Source: Cocos nucifera (taxonomy: Eukaryota; Streptophyta; Magnoliopsida; Arecales; Arecaceae). Taken from it: DNA of 64,000 bases. The notes under the pieces are model-generated. The model searched no databases and was not told the DNA's origin. It saw nothing but the letters and a program-made list of their open reading frames with translations. The stretch is from assembly GCA_006176705.1 (NCBI GenBank), contig QRFJ01005868.1:62001-126000 (forward strand). The letters are read 5' to 3'. This document shows positions 11,211 through 23,109 of the stretch, in pieces. A program made the position numbers and the translations under genes. Each line of letters opens with the position of its first letter. Positions within the stretch are counted from its first letter, which is position 1.

Positions 11211-11971
11211 AATCTATAATTAACATCCCAAATTAGTCATTACTATAAAATCATTCTTAGCAACATAAAAAGTTCATTAAATAATGATCACATAATTTAC
11301 TATTCCAATCCAGGTTTGCTTCTCATATCATTTTATTCAAAAATTTTCATTTGTAGATCATAATTCTGTCATGCTTCAACTGCACTACTCTGATATATTC
11401 ATCTTACTAAATATTAAGTATTCATGAAAGTCATTCTTATTTTCAAATATTCACATTGTACATACCAACACTATGTCTTAAATATCTGAGTTCATCTTAT
11501 CTTCTTTTAGCTTGAAACTTTAGATTATAAGCTTACAAATTTTGAAACTTTTAATACATTACAATCCTTAATAGTTGCCATCTAGTTCTCTAATTACCAA
11601 CATAAATCATACCGACCACCATTAATATAAGAACATTATCCCTATTTTTCCAATTGGTAAACAACCTTCAGTATAAGCAAGGAACATAAAAATACACATA
11701 TTTCACTTATCACAAGAACTATCAATAATATAAATATATTTGCTCAACTTACACTCATTAATTAAATACCCAATTAATCAAGATATAGAGTTACTAATAA
11801 TTCATAGCATCATAAGAGATTACACCTCAATTTCTAATAACAATTCATACCAACTTGTTCCTCAATCTTTAGCAATTATAACCCAAGTTCTCATACGACT
11901 TAAACCTTAATCACTAATGATCATAAATCTTTGCTTTGACCTAGGTCCATCCCCACTGATCATAAACCTTT

Positions 11972-11983
11972 GCTTTGATACTA
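11972..11983 (-). other. Primer-binding site of element B (tRNA-iMet type)
   Basis: The minus strand reads TAGTATCAAAGC, ten of twelve positions matching the usual plant iMet site TGGTATCAGAGC. It starts 7 bases from the LTR end at 11991. Confidence 0.7.
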
Positions 11984-12609
11984 TTTTAGCTGTCACGCCC
12001 CAAACCCAAATTTAAATTAAAATAAAATTTGGGAATGTAAGCAGTCGCCGCATATCTACAGAGAACTATCCATATAGACATGCAAGGCATTCAACCTATC
12101 CAAAACTTCAGTATAATATATAAGATAATAATCTTATTACAAGCAGTGGTATAAACAAAACTACAGCTATTGCACATACTATTACTAACTTTAAATGTTA
12201 CAATATTTATTTCAATTGACATAGCATCAATAAATAGTTTCTTTCCTCAAGAACTATCCACCTTTTTTAGACCGGCCTCCCTTCTATATACAATCCCAAA
12301 ATCCAAGTCTAATCCCAAAATTAGATCCTAAAGTTGTGAAAATAATATGTGAAGGTTTATGAGCTTCACGGCTCAGTAAGTAACAGATACATTTATAAAA
12401 CAGATTTAAATCATGATGATAAGATATTTAAATGCATAATATAAAATGCAAGGTCAATCTAATCCATATCAAAATTACACAATTGAAGATGTTCAAGATG
12501 CAACCTTATGCCCACTCTTTGGTCAAAGAAAATCTATAGATAATAAAAGAGTCTAGTGTATACTTGATTTCGTAATGCTATACTTAAGCATGGATATCTA
12601 TTTCTTCTA

Positions 12610-12830
12610 GCTCTTCAGCTTATATTGTGGCACCATAGTTACCCCATGTGGCCAAGGATCTGAACACCATAATTATCTTATATGGCCAAGGATCTGAAGT
12701 CCATGATACCCCCTATGGCAAGGATCTGAAGTCCATGATACCCCCTTATGGCAGGGATCTGAATCCACGTTTGCCCTCGTGGTGGGGATCTCAATCCACA
12801 TCTGCCCCCATGGTGGGGATCTCAAATCCG
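12610..12830. repeat. Short degenerate tandem repeats in LTR B (right copy)
   Basis: Repeated units contain GGCCAAGGATCTGAA, GTCCATGATACCCCC and GTGGTGGGGATCTCAA. They match the array at 6430-6605. Confidence 0.7.
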
Positions 12831-14193
12831 AACAACAACACAATAGAGCTAAGAGTTAAATGATACATATAACAATAATGATATAACTCATGCATTTTTT
12901 TATTTTTTCAATACAACTTAATATAACTTTGATACAATTTGATACAATCAGATACAATTCTGATACATTTATGATATCTATATTTTAACAGGCAATAATT
13001 ACAATTAATCAGCCTGATCCGATCATAACGTGTAATATTATTCAATTCAACTTACAAGTCTCAATGCACCAATTAACTATTCACATTGTATAAATACCAT
13101 GCATGATTCGATCGGGAAGCAATTAAAATTATTTGCATCAAGTCAATTAGATAACACAGCAATTTCGTAAATAATCAGATCTTAAATATACCTACAATAA
13201 TTTGTACTATTTAATTGAACAAGATGATTCTCATTTGATCCTGATTGATCATGATAAGGTGTCAATGATTAATTTGTATCGTATCAAAAGATGATATAAA
13301 ACTCATTTAATTCGAATTAATTATAAATGCAAATGTTACTTATCTCCAAGTGCCGACAGTTGAACAATTAATCACTCGATCAGGATTTCTTGAAACCTAG
13401 CAAACCACAACCATACCTAAGTTAACATACTATAACAAGATTTTAAGTCTATTATTTCTCAAAATCTCTCAACTTTGGAGAAAAAAAGAAAGAGAAGAGA
13501 TGATACAATAACATCTCCTTCATTATTTCTTTTCGCAACAGCACTTTGCCACTAATTATTTATCCCAGTTACACTCCAAAAATTTTCACATTCTGTCCTC
13601 AAGTCGACTTGCAAGTCAACCACTTCTAATTAAAATTTCGGCTAAAACCATCAACCCTTTAGGGAGTTAAAATTCCTGAATTAATACAAAGCAAAACCAA
13701 TCCATCCGCAAAACTTAACTTCTAATCTTTCAATTTTCTTAAAGCTTTGCTCTCCTTAACATCCCTACCTTCCTTTAATACTCACTCTTCTCTTAACAAT
13801 CCCTTCCCTTTCCAAATTTTTCTTATTTTAATTCTTTAAATTTCTGTTTTGACCTCTTTATTCAATATGCTATCCATTACTTACTTTATAATAGGAATTG
13901 ACAACCCAAAAGAGCTCTAAATATCATTCATTAAACTCTAACTAAAATCAACCAACAAGTACAAAAGAGGATTAATCTTACCTATTTAAAATCTCATCCA
14001 CAACAGTGACCATAACCCATGATATTGGCATGGAAGGAGAAGAAAGGGGAAGGAGAAGAAAAAGGGAAGGAGAAGAAGAAGGAAGAGAGAGAAAGAGAGA
14101 GGAGAAGAGGTTCTTTTTCTTTTTTTTTCCTTGTTTCATCCAAACCACTTGCACACAGACACATACAGAGATGGAAGAGGGGAGAGTCTGGAG

Positions 14194-15065
14194 CAAGATT
14201 CGCGGACTTGGTATCGGAGCCTATGCTAGCTGACTGATGGTACGGATTGGTACGAGTCCGTACCTGATCGGACCGGTGCAAACCAACATAGGGAGGAGGA
14301 AAAAAGAGAAAGAGAGAGGGAGGGACCGAAGATGACTGAGGGAAAACGGTCAGAGAGGCCGTCGAATGGCATCCGACTGGCCATTGCGACCGCCCGATGG
14401 TGCAGTCCACATGGGCGACGCTGCGGGGGTGAAACAGGGGCATCGCCCATGTTTCATGATTTTTTAAAAAAATCCAAAAAAAAGTGAAGCCGGCAAACCC
14501 ATTGCTGGCTTCATTGTTTTAGCCTTTTTTTTAAAAATTATTTTAGTGAAGCCAGCAAATGGTTAGCTGGCTTCACTGTTTTAAACTTTTTTTAAAAAAT
14601 TTCAAAAAATAAAGTCGATAGTGCGTTTGCCGACTTCACTATTCATCGGGTTTTTTAAAAAATTCGATGAAGGAATAGGAGTGGCTGCCCCTATTCCACG
14701 GATGCGGCTCTGCCAGCGTGGTCTCCGCCATCTGGTGGCCACGATAGCCACTCGGCAACCTCCAGCATCCCCTCCGTCGGTCATGCGTGCCTCCAGTACG
14801 CGCTCCCCCTCTATCTCTCTTTTTCTTGCTTTTAACTGAGCCCTATCGGGCGTGACAGGGCCGCTGTGGCTTTCGCGGCCCTCCGGCGGCCACAACTGGC
14901 CACCATCGACCTCCGACGGTACCACTCTTTCTCTCTCTACTTTTGTTTTCCTCTCTTTCTTCTTCGGCACCGACATGTGCCATTTTTACCACTAGAACCA
15001 TCCCGGTTCCCCACAGGTCCGGTTTTCGAACCGCTCGGTTCGGGATGGTTTTGAGAATGCTGATA
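14194..15065. mobile_element. 872-bp insertion of unknown class in LTR B
   Basis: The segment is absent from the partner LTR, where the uninterrupted site is at 9146-9150. It is flanked by TGGAG on both sides (14189-14193 and 15066-15070). It is GC-rich compared with its host. Inside are stem-loop units at about 14486-14545, 14546-14613 and 14614-14675; one is a perfect 9-bp stem, GAAGCCAGC and GCTGGCTTC around a 9-base loop. A TGGTATCGGAGC word at 14209-14220 resembles a primer-binding site. No terminal inverted repeat, TG...CA end or poly(A) tail is visible, so the class is undetermined. Confidence 0.6.
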
Positions 15066-15505
15066 TGGAGTGTTGAAAGAGAGAGAATATGGGGTATAGA
15101 AAGAGATCGAGTATGTTCTCTTTCTTTCTTTCTATCTATCCTCTCTGTTTCACTTTCGAACCCACTCACACTCACAGACACGCACACAGCACACACACTC
15201 ATAGAGGGAAATGGGGGAGGGAGGAAGAGGGAGAGAGAGAGAGACTGGGGAGGGAAATCTTTGAAGAAAAAGGGAGAGATGGAGAGAGTGGGCGTGTGAG
15301 AGAGCAAGCAAGAGATTGAGAGGAGGTTTGGGAGGAAATGTGAGAGAAAGAGGGAGAGGTTCTGGTTCGGCTAGAATAGGGGAAACCCCTGTTCACTTTT
15401 TTTCTTCCGCAATGATGGGTGCATGGCTCCCTCCGCGAACGGCCACGGGTCTGCGACATGTGGATCCCCACGTGGTAGCAACCCCGAGCTAGGCCGGGTT
15501 TCACA

Positions 15506-15628
15506 AAAATAGTTATTTTTTTTTGTTAAAGAGTTGAAAAATGTACGAATACATGAGAAAATATTTGGAAGATCTTAAAATCTGGAATACTATTGATGAT
15601 AAATGACCATCTTAACATAATTGATGCA
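15506..15628. other. Short spacer between elements B and C1
   Basis: AT-rich, no recognisable feature. It ends in ATGCA, the left copy of the proposed C1 target duplication. Confidence 0.5.
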
Positions 15629-16083
15629 TGTTAAAGATATGATTTACATAGCTCCATGTGGATCCAATCAGATCTTGCTCAGATCCTGCTCAATCTTAGA
15701 ATAGATCTTAAAGATATGATCTATATAGCTCCACATGAATCCAATTAGATCTTGCTCAGATCCTGCTCAATCTCAGAATAGATCTTTGTGTATCTTGTAT
15801 TGATTGAAGAAATATTCTCTGTAGTCCTTGTAATGGATCCAATCAGATCTTGCTCAGATCCTACTCAATCTCAGAACAAATCTTTGTGTATCTTGTATTG
15901 ATTGAAGTAATATTCTTTGTAATCCTTGTAATTATAGGTAGTGATTCTAGGCTCGATATTGGTTGATTGTAGAATCATGTATAGATGTCCTCCTCACTAT
16001 ATAAAGGGATAGACAGGTTACTTGTAAGAAAACATAGAATCAAATTCAATACTTTCAGATTTCATATTCTATTTCTTTCAACT
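15629..16083 (+). mobile_element. 5' LTR of C1
   Basis: It starts TGTTAAAGATATGA. It contains repeated segments of about 80-115 bp built from GGATCCAATCAGATCTTGC, CAGATCCT(G/A)CTCAATCT and TTTGTGTATCTTGTATTGATT. A TATA box TATATAAA lies at 15998-16005. The LTR ends at TTTCAACT if the ATGCA duplication is accepted, or at TTTCA (16080) if canonical TG...CA ends are required. Confidence 0.85.
15998..16005 (+). promoter_or_regulatory. TATA box of C1 5' LTR
   Basis: TATATAAA, preceded by CTCAC and followed by GGGATAGAC. It is conserved in the 3' LTR at 20610-20617. Confidence 0.6.
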
Positions 16084-16095
16084 TGGTATCAGAGC
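16084..16095 (+). other. Primer-binding site of C1 (tRNA-iMet)
   Basis: TGGTATCAGAGC, a perfect match to the common plant initiator-methionine primer-binding site, directly following the LTR. Confidence 0.9.
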
Positions 16096-16107
16096 CAAGG
16101 ACGATCA

Positions 16108-16900
16108 TGGCCAATATCATTTCTTTTTCTTCTTCCACTGCTATTGTCTCTTCTACAACCTCATCCATCCAAGTGCAACCACACCATACTTTTTCTATTA
16201 GACTCACTACTAAAAACTATATGTCATGGAAAACTCAGTTTCCTCCACTTCTCAATTGCCATGGTCTGCGAGGACTCATTGTTGGTATGAGCAAAGCTCC
16301 TCCAACAGAAGTTTTAAATGATCAGACTATGCAATTGGATCCAAATCCAGCATATGTTGAATGGTTTTGAAGAGATCAGATGCTCCTATCCTAGTTATTT
16401 TCTTCTCTATTTGAGGAGGTTTTTCCTTATGTAATTGGACTCTCAACATCCTATGATGTATGGTAAGCCCTAGCAAATGCATTTGGAGCAGTTTCTCAAG
16501 CAAAACAACTTCAATTAGACATTGAGTTGCAGAGTCCCAAGAAAGATGATATGTCCCTGTCACAATATCTGCAAAAAGCCAAATTCTTGGCTGATGAGCT
16601 AGCATCTACTGGAAGACCACTCTTTAGTGCAGAGTTCAATACAATCATCTACAGAAACTTGGGATCTGAATATCACGGCATTGTTGCAGCCTTGACTGTA
16701 AGACCAGATCCAGTGTCCTTTCATGAATTACATGGGTAGTTAACTGCTCATGAGATACTCATCCATGCCAACAATAGATCCATCGGATCTAATACTCTTG
16801 TGGCTAACTCTGTCCACACTATGCCAGCTCAACGTCCACCAAGCAATAATCAGTTTAACTTCTCCAGATCCAATCAAAGATAGTAGAGGAATAGAAGATA
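16108..16900 (+). pseudogene. gag: C1 gag, with stops
   Basis: Copia-type gag. The likely start is ATG at 16108 (MANIISFSS). The first part contains KNYMSWKTQFPPLLN, the conserved region near the copia gag N-terminus, and is closed by a TGA after EWF at about 16370. The frame resumes at 16527-16739 with MSLSQYLQKAKFLADELAS and ends at a TAG. A further remnant (NTLVANSVH) extends to about 16885. The zinc knuckle region around 16900-16980 is frameshifted; short pieces such as QICGYHNHTADRC can be read in an alternative frame. Gag would form the particle that packages element RNA. Confidence 0.8.
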
Positions 16901-16985
16901 TAGAGGATCCTATCAGATTTGTGGCTACCACAACCACACTGCTGATAGATGCAGGAGATGCTACGAACCCTCAAGGTAGAATCCA

Positions 16986-18300
16986 ATGAACCAGCAATCT
17001 GGCCCCAATTCTCAATTTCACTCCCTAACTGCCAATTTCTTATCGGTGTCACAACAAGCTACTTGGTACCCAGACACTATAGCCACAAATCACATCATTC
17101 CAGATCTTGAAAATCTGAGCATTGCAGATGGATACAAAGGCTCTGATCAGTTGGTGGTAGGCAATGGCCAAGGTTTGCAAATCACTCACATTGGATCCTC
17201 CACTCTATTTTCTGACTCAAATAAATTTCTGCTAAAAGATATGCTACATGTACCTGAAATAAACAAACACTTACTCTCTGTTCAAAAATTTACCCGAGAT
17301 AATAATTGTTACTTTGAATTTTATCCTTCTTTCTTTGTTATGAAGGACCAAATTACGAAGAAGCCAATTCCACAAGGCAAGGTTGAGGATGGACTCTATA
17401 AGTTCAACAGCACTGTGGCCTCTGGTGCACCACAAGCATCAATAAGTGAGAAGGTCTCACTGGAAGTTTGGCATGCTAGATTAGGACATCCAAACTCTAG
17501 AGTTGTAGGTCAAGTCATTTCCAAATTTAATCGGCCATGCTCTTCTCATAAGTCTCAAAATGATCGATGTTCATCTTGCATTCTGGGAAAAATGTCTAGG
17601 CTTTCACTTAAGAGTACTGGTAGTGTCAGTTTTTTCCCTCTTGAATTGATCCATTCAGATGTTTCGGGACCCTCCCCAATAATTTCTTCCAATAGACATT
17701 CTTATTTTGTCATATTTATCGATGATTTTTCAAGATTTGTCTGGTTGTATTCGATGAAGACAAAAAGTGAAGTTTGCTCCGTTTTTACTCAATTTCAGCT
17801 TATGGTTGAACGAACTTTTAATTCCAAAATCAAAACTTTTCAATCAGATTGGGGAGGAGAGTATAGACTGCTTAATAATCACTTCAAACAATGTGGCATA
17901 GTCCATAGGATCTCTTGTCCTCACACCCATGAGCAAGATGGAACTTTTGAAAGAAAAATTAGGCACATAGTGGATATGAGTCTTTCCCTTGTTGCTCACG
18001 CTCGTGTTCCCCAAAGGTACTGGCACTTTGCATTTGAAATAGCCACATTTCTCATAAATCGAATTCCCTCTACATCCATTCAAAACTCCATCCCTTAAGA
18101 AAAATTGTTTCATGCAAAACCTGATTACTCCTTTTTAAGAATCTTTGGATGTGCTATATATCCTCTTCTTAGACCTTACAATCAGCATAAGTTTTCTTTT
18201 TGTCGTAAACAATGTCTCTTCTTGAGATACTCCATAGATCATTTAGGTTACAAATGTTTAGACAAAGAAACTAGTAGAATTTATTTAGCTAAACATGTAC
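16986..18300 (+). pseudogene. pol: C1 protease and integrase, with an in-frame stop
   Basis: The protease remnant shows WYPDTIATNH, where active copia proteases have D-S/T-G-A; the catalytic Asp remains. Then come the GAG-pre-integrase motif (WHARLGHPNSR) with a CSSCILGKM zinc-finger half, and the integrase core starting LELIHSDVSGP. It includes YFVIFIDDFSRFVWLY, FQSDWGGEY and CPHTHEQDG, so the D,D,E residues can be placed although nearby residues differ from the usual SDNGGE. A TAA at 18096-18098 interrupts the frame just before EKLFHAKPDYSFLRIFGC, which continues the integrase C-terminal region. Integrase would insert element DNA into the genome. Confidence 0.85.
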
Positions 18301-18689
18301 AATTTGATATTTTGATGAGTCTCTCTTTCCATTCTCTAAACCGGTTGAGACCTCATGTCACCATCAATCTATCCTTGGATCTCATCCCAGCACCTGGCTT
18401 ACAGTGCCATCACTCAATGTGCTTCCTCACCAAGCCATGCGGAATCCATCTCAGCCGCCTTCAGTGGATCTACCCATAGATTCAACTGAATGTTCATCAC
18501 CTAGACAGATGACTGAATCTCCCTCTCAAGTTCAGGGTCCGTTGAGCTCTGATGAATCCATTCCTCAAAACACTCATCAAACCTAACCCTCATCTCCCAC
18601 ATGGTCTCACCCTATGATCCTATGACCATCCACAATGACCCGACATTTCACAGCTCACCAATGTCAAAAAATTTGTAAACCTGTCGCCT

Positions 18690-20205
18690 TGTCTACCTCA
18701 ACATACTCGGAGCCTACCACATTTTGTCAAGCTGCTCAACATCAAGTTTGGAGAGATGCAATGTCTTCAAAATTTCAAGCTTTACTTCAGAATCAGACTT
18801 GGGTTCTTGTTCCTCCCCCTCAAATACGAATATTATGGGGAATAAGTGGTTTTGTCGGAATAAAAGAAAGGCAGATGGATCCATTGAACGATTCAAAGCC
18901 AGACTTGTGGCCAAAGGCTACACTCAAGAAGCAGGCCTTGATTACCATAAAACCTTTAGTCCAGTGGTCAAGGCCACCACCATTCGGGCAGTCCTTGCTG
19001 TGGCTGTCTCCTTTCACTGGACCATCCGTCAATTAGATGTTTCTAATGCTTTTCTTCATGGATCTTTGCAGGAAGAAATTTGCATGTCTCAGCCTCAAGG
19101 CTATGTTGACTCTTACTATCCACATTATGTTTGCAAGCTTCAAAAGTCACTTTATGGACTTAAGCAAGCTCCTCGAGCTTGGTTCCAATGCCTGACAAAC
19201 TATCTTTGCACACTTGGCTTTCAAGGATCTAAGACTGATCCTTCTCTTTTTGTCTACAATAATTCAGATCACATTATTTATATTCTGGTGTATGTTGATG
19301 ACAGTCTCATCACTAGGAATGACTCTCAAGCTATATCCAGCATCATTCGCACTCTTGGTCATGAGTTTGTAATCCGTGATCTAGGCAATCTCCATTATTT
19401 TTTGGGCATTGAAGTTCAGCATCCCAAGACAGACTTAATACTCTCCCAGCAAAGATATCTTATCGAGCTTCTTAAACGTCCTCATATGCTTGGCTGCAAA
19501 CCTATCAAGACTCCCATGGCTTCTAGTCCTCCTTCATCCAAAGATACTGGCTCTTTGTTTGGTGATCCACAACTATATAGGCATATTGTTGGTGCCCTTC
19601 AATATGCCACACTAACGCGACCTGATCTCTCTTTTGTAGTTAACAAATTGTGTCAATTCATGCATTCTCCGACTGATATCCATTGGAAGGCTGTCAAATG
19701 GGTCCTATGGTATGTTCAGGGTACTCTCTCTTATGGATTGCTATTCACAACAACAAACTCTCAGCTTCAAGTCTTTTCTGATGCGGATTGGGTTGGGTGT
19801 CCTGATGATTGTCGCTCTACTAGTGGCTTTGCTATTTTTCTTAGATCCAACCTAATTTCTTGGTCAGCTAAAAAGCAACCAACCATTGGCAGATCCTCCG
19901 CTGAATCTGAATATCGTGTAGTAGCCAATGCCACTGCAGAAGTGTTATGACTCCGGTCTTTGCTTCAAGAACTTGGTGTTTCTCTTTCTCAGCCACCAAT
20001 TATTTGGTGTGATAACATTGGAGCCACTTTTCTTTCTGCTAATCTTGTTTGTCATTCTAGAACTAAACATATTGAGGTTGACTTTCACTTTGTTCGAGAT
20101 TCTATGGCTAAGAACTTAGTGCAGGTTCAACATTTGTCCACCAAGGATCAGATTGCCGATATTATGACTAAACCTTTAGCTGCTGATCGGTTTCACTTTC
20201 TTTGA
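18690..20205 (+). pseudogene. pol: C1 reverse transcriptase and RNase H
   Basis: The RT begins in one frame near 18690 (VWRDAMSSKFQALLQNQTW), shifts near 18830, and continues to 19950. Copia RT motifs are KARLVAKGYTQEAGLDY, TIRQLDVSNAFLHG, SLYGLKQAPRAWF and the catalytic YVDDSLIT. RNase H follows with DADWVGCPDDCRSTSG and SSAESEYR. A TGA at 19948-19950 splits RNase H; the remainder (19960-20205) has WCDNIGA, HIEVDFHFVRD and DIMTKPL. The polypurine tract CTTGAGGGGGG (20240-20250) and LTR follow. The frame breaks disable it. Confidence 0.9.
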
Positions 20206-20239
20206 TCCAAGCTGTGGCTTCTTCCTCAAGAACCCTCAG

Positions 20240-20251
20240 CTTGAGGGGGGT
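20240..20251 (+). other. Polypurine tract of C1
   Basis: TTGAGGGGGG immediately before the 3' LTR start TGCTAAAG. Confidence 0.85.
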
Positions 20252-20698
20252 TGCTAAAGATATGATCTACATAGCTCCATATGGATCCAATCAGATCTTG
20301 CTCAGATCCTGCTCAATCTCAGAACAGATCTTAAAGATATGATCTATATAGCTCTACATGAATCCAATCAGATCTTGCTAAGATCCTACTCAATCTCAGA
20401 ATAGATCTTTGTGTATCTTGTATTGATTGAAGAAATATTCTCTATAATCCTTGTAAGGGATCCAATCAGATCTTGCTCAATCTCAGAACAAATCTTTGTG
20501 TATCTTGTATTGATTGAAGAAATATTCTTTGTAATCCTTGTAATTATAGGTAGTGATTCTAGGCTTGATATTGGTTGATTGTAGAATCATGTGTAGATGC
20601 CTTCCTCATTATATAAAGGGATAGACAGGTTATTACTTGTAAGAAAACATAGAATCAAATTCAATACTTTCAAATTTCATATTCTATTTCTTTCAACC
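20252..20698 (+). mobile_element. 3' LTR of C1
   Basis: It starts TGCTAAAGATATGATC and aligns along its length with 15629-16083. The differences are a shortened internal repeat near 20460 and an extra TTA in the ACAGGTTATTACTTG segment. It ends TTTCAACC followed by ATGCA. Confidence 0.85.
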
Positions 20699-20703
20699 AT
20701 GCA

Positions 20704-22762
20704 TGATAATTTTAACCATAACCAGAAAAGCTTGTTCAAAGTATTTGGTCCTGACATTATTGCAAGATTTTCTGTATTCTTTTCCAATACTTCCATGCAT
20801 GTATCAGGTCTCTGCCTCCCCTTCCTTAGTCCTTGGACAAAGAACCAAGTACTTGACCTTGCTGTAACCTTCTTAGATCTTCATCATATATGATCAGAAC
20901 ACATCATTTGCGGGGTTATTCAACCGGTGATGTGGCCAAAATACTTCATAGGCACCTTCTGTAGACCTCTCTAAGGATTGGTGTAGGTACAAACAGGATT
21001 GCTACTGCTGCTTCTCTGTTTGTCGCATGGTTTTAGAAACTTCCATCACCGTACAAATTTGGAAACTGGTCCCAAAGATGAAAAGTTGGTATTGTAATTC
21101 TGGATGATGGAATGCAGCTATTAAATGTTGCATGTAGTCACTGAAATGTGCTTTATTTTTTCTTTTTCTATATGCATATCTGCGCCCACTTTGCACCACA
21201 AATGTCCATATGTGTACATTGTAATAAGGCTCTAACTTATTCTTAAATAAGTTAAGACTGTTATTTAACTGGAAATAGCAATCTGAGATTACAAATATGT
21301 TCTCTTGAAGTTTTGATTGAGTAATATTGCACTACATCTGGACATCTTGTTTATAGTTTCCTTTATGATTTTCATTGTACCTTGGTCATGTTTGTTTCTA
21401 TGGTATAATTGCAGGAATTGTAGATTATATCCATCATTTTTATTGTTTTATGCATATTCATGCAATTGTTTCCATATACTGGTGCAAATAATTCCATGAA
21501 AGTAATTCTTTGTTTGTCTAATTTCTGCATAAAAGCAAGTTTTGCAATGCAGTATTTTTTTTTCTGCATGAGATATAAAACTTGCATTAATGTGACAGCA
21601 AGCACTGTCCCATTAATTTGAGCTCTACCTTTCATTGGTTCATATCTAAGTCCACATAATTGAGTGTCCTTTTCAAGTCAAAAGCTACAACCTTCATCAA
21701 AGGCTTACTTGTTTTCCCTCTCCTCTTCTGTTAACCAGGAACCAAAAACCTAAGAGTCATCCTTAGCAGGGCTGTCTCTGCTTTCTGTTGCAAATGATGG
21801 AAACATCTTAACCAATAACCCCAACTACTTGAACTTTTATTTGTCCCTCAACTACCACCTGCATTGTTGATGTGCTGATTTCTATTCTGATCCTTTATTT
21901 AGAGATGTCTGACGCAGTTTTCTTCAACATCCTCAACCATTTTGCTGATGCCATTATTTGCCACTGGTTTGTATCACCACCACTGGAACCACCAATATCT
22001 ACCACTCCAACAGGAAAGACAACCAACATCTTCATTCCCCTTTGATATGAAGTTGCAAACATGTTAGATTTTCCCTCCCCTCTCTGTTTTTTCCACCTTT
22101 AGCTTAATTGGTGAGTTTTGTCGAAGGAGAGTTGTCCAACATCAGAATTCCATCACGGAAAAAATACTAAAGGAAAACTAGCTTTCTTTCTGGAGGATAA
22201 TTTGATTGATTCAAAACTTTGCTGGCCTTTTACAAGTATGAGACCAAGGTTGATATAGTCAAACGGTAAATGCTCAAAAGTGGTACTTTCAGACATGGAA
22301 TCTAATGTGCATTATTTGCATCCTTAACTTGTTGGGACAAGGCTTACTGATTGTGGTTATGGTTATATGGCATTCATTCTTTCAGGAGAAAATAAGTTTT
22401 TTAAGGACTTGGCTGCATTGATTAACCACTACAATTTTAAAATACTCCTTGCTTTTGTTCTCTTTATTTCAAAGGCCTGATTGCAATGTAAATTGATTTA
22501 GCATCAGATTATCTAGTTAATCTGCAAAGCTTTATAATGGGCAGTGGTTATAATTTGATTAACCTAAAATTGTGAAAGCTACCTCTCTCTTTTGGCAATC
22601 AAATTGATAAGCTATTTTTCATCATTTGATCTAGTTCACAAGATTTCTCTTTGCAATAGCGAGTGCTCTGTAAATAATGGGTGGCCTCTTAAAGAAGTGC
22701 ATATTATTGATATCCCGCTGTAAATGCCTGTCATAACAGCACAACCCTGCCTTCCTTGCTAA
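20704..22762. other. AT-rich host-like sequence, no gene assigned
   Basis: No transposon ends, splice-bounded exon or recognisable protein. By the E target duplication it is contiguous with 45257 onward in the pre-insertion chromosome, so it may be intron or intergenic spacer of the same locus. Confidence 0.4.
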
Positions 22763-22767
22763 GAAGG

Positions 22768-23109
22768 TGATGTAAAATCAAAAGAAAATAAAGAAGCAAG
22801 AAAAAAATTAGAAAAGGAAGAAAACTCAAATCAATTCTCTTAATTTTTTTAATCAATGATTCAGGTCTGAGGTTTCTCCATATAGGTGGAGTCTTTAAAT
22901 AGAGAAACAAAAACATAACCTAATAGGACTCTAACAGTTGACTTGAACCCTAAAAGAACTCTTATTACATAATCCTAACAAAATTAGGAATCCCAATAAA
23001 ATAGAATAACCTAAATTAATTCATAAAAATTAAACCCATAAAATAAATTAGGGTTAGGGTTTAATGATGCTTCCTTCTTGAATAAGTACGCAAACCCTGA
23101 TTCCTATCA
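22768..23109 (-). mobile_element. 3' LTR of chromovirus E (342 bp)
   Basis: The minus strand begins TGATAGGAATCAGGG and ends GATTTTACATCA. It contains a TATA-like CTCTATTTAAAG. The polypurine tract (minus strand CCAGAAGGGAA, 23110-23120) abuts it. Confidence 0.9.

Larger units (their letters stand above)
5795..15505 (-). mobile_element. Large non-autonomous LTR retrotransposon (element B), chromovirus-related
   Basis: Two long direct repeats (5795-9601 and 11991-15505) have TGT...ACA ends. On the minus strand each begins TGTGAAACCCGG and ends at a TGACA-type terminus. The candidate target duplication is AAGAT (5790-5794) against AAAAT (15506-15510), one mismatch. The minus strand shows a primer-binding site after the right LTR. 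Before the left LTR it shows TTTCGAGGACGAAAT plus a purine tract, a signature often seen just before the polypurine tract of plant Ty3/gypsy chromoviruses. The core is only about 2.4 kb and holds one broken orphan ORF with no RT or integrase, so the element is LARD-like and depended on proteins supplied in trans. Internal stretches 9630-10690 and 11211-11970 show no other coding signal. Confidence 0.8.
11991..15505 (-). mobile_element. 5' LTR of element B (3515 bp, with an 872-bp insertion)
   Basis: It opens on the minus strand with TGTGAAACCCGG and ends GGGGCGTGACA. It is collinear with 5795-9601 apart from the solo LTR in the left copy and the insertion at 14194-15065 here. It also contains the 12630-12830 short tandem array and purine-rich tracts. 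Confidence 0.85.
15629..20698 (+). mobile_element. Ty1/copia LTR retrotransposon C1, full-length but defective
   Basis: Order: LTR (15629-16083), iMet primer-binding site, gag, protease, integrase, reverse transcriptase, RNase H, polypurine tract, LTR (20252-20698). The integrase-before-RT order is diagnostic of Ty1/copia. ATGCA is present just before the left LTR (15624-15628) and just after the right one (20699-20703). The LTRs of roughly 450 bp are very similar, with a few indels, suggesting a fairly recent insertion. Several frame breaks and stops make it non-autonomous now. Confidence 0.9.

Noticed and set aside
14006..14450. Several frames of 72-149 codons
   Set aside because: Purine-rich LTR sequence plus inserted GC-rich DNA; no protein family resemblance.
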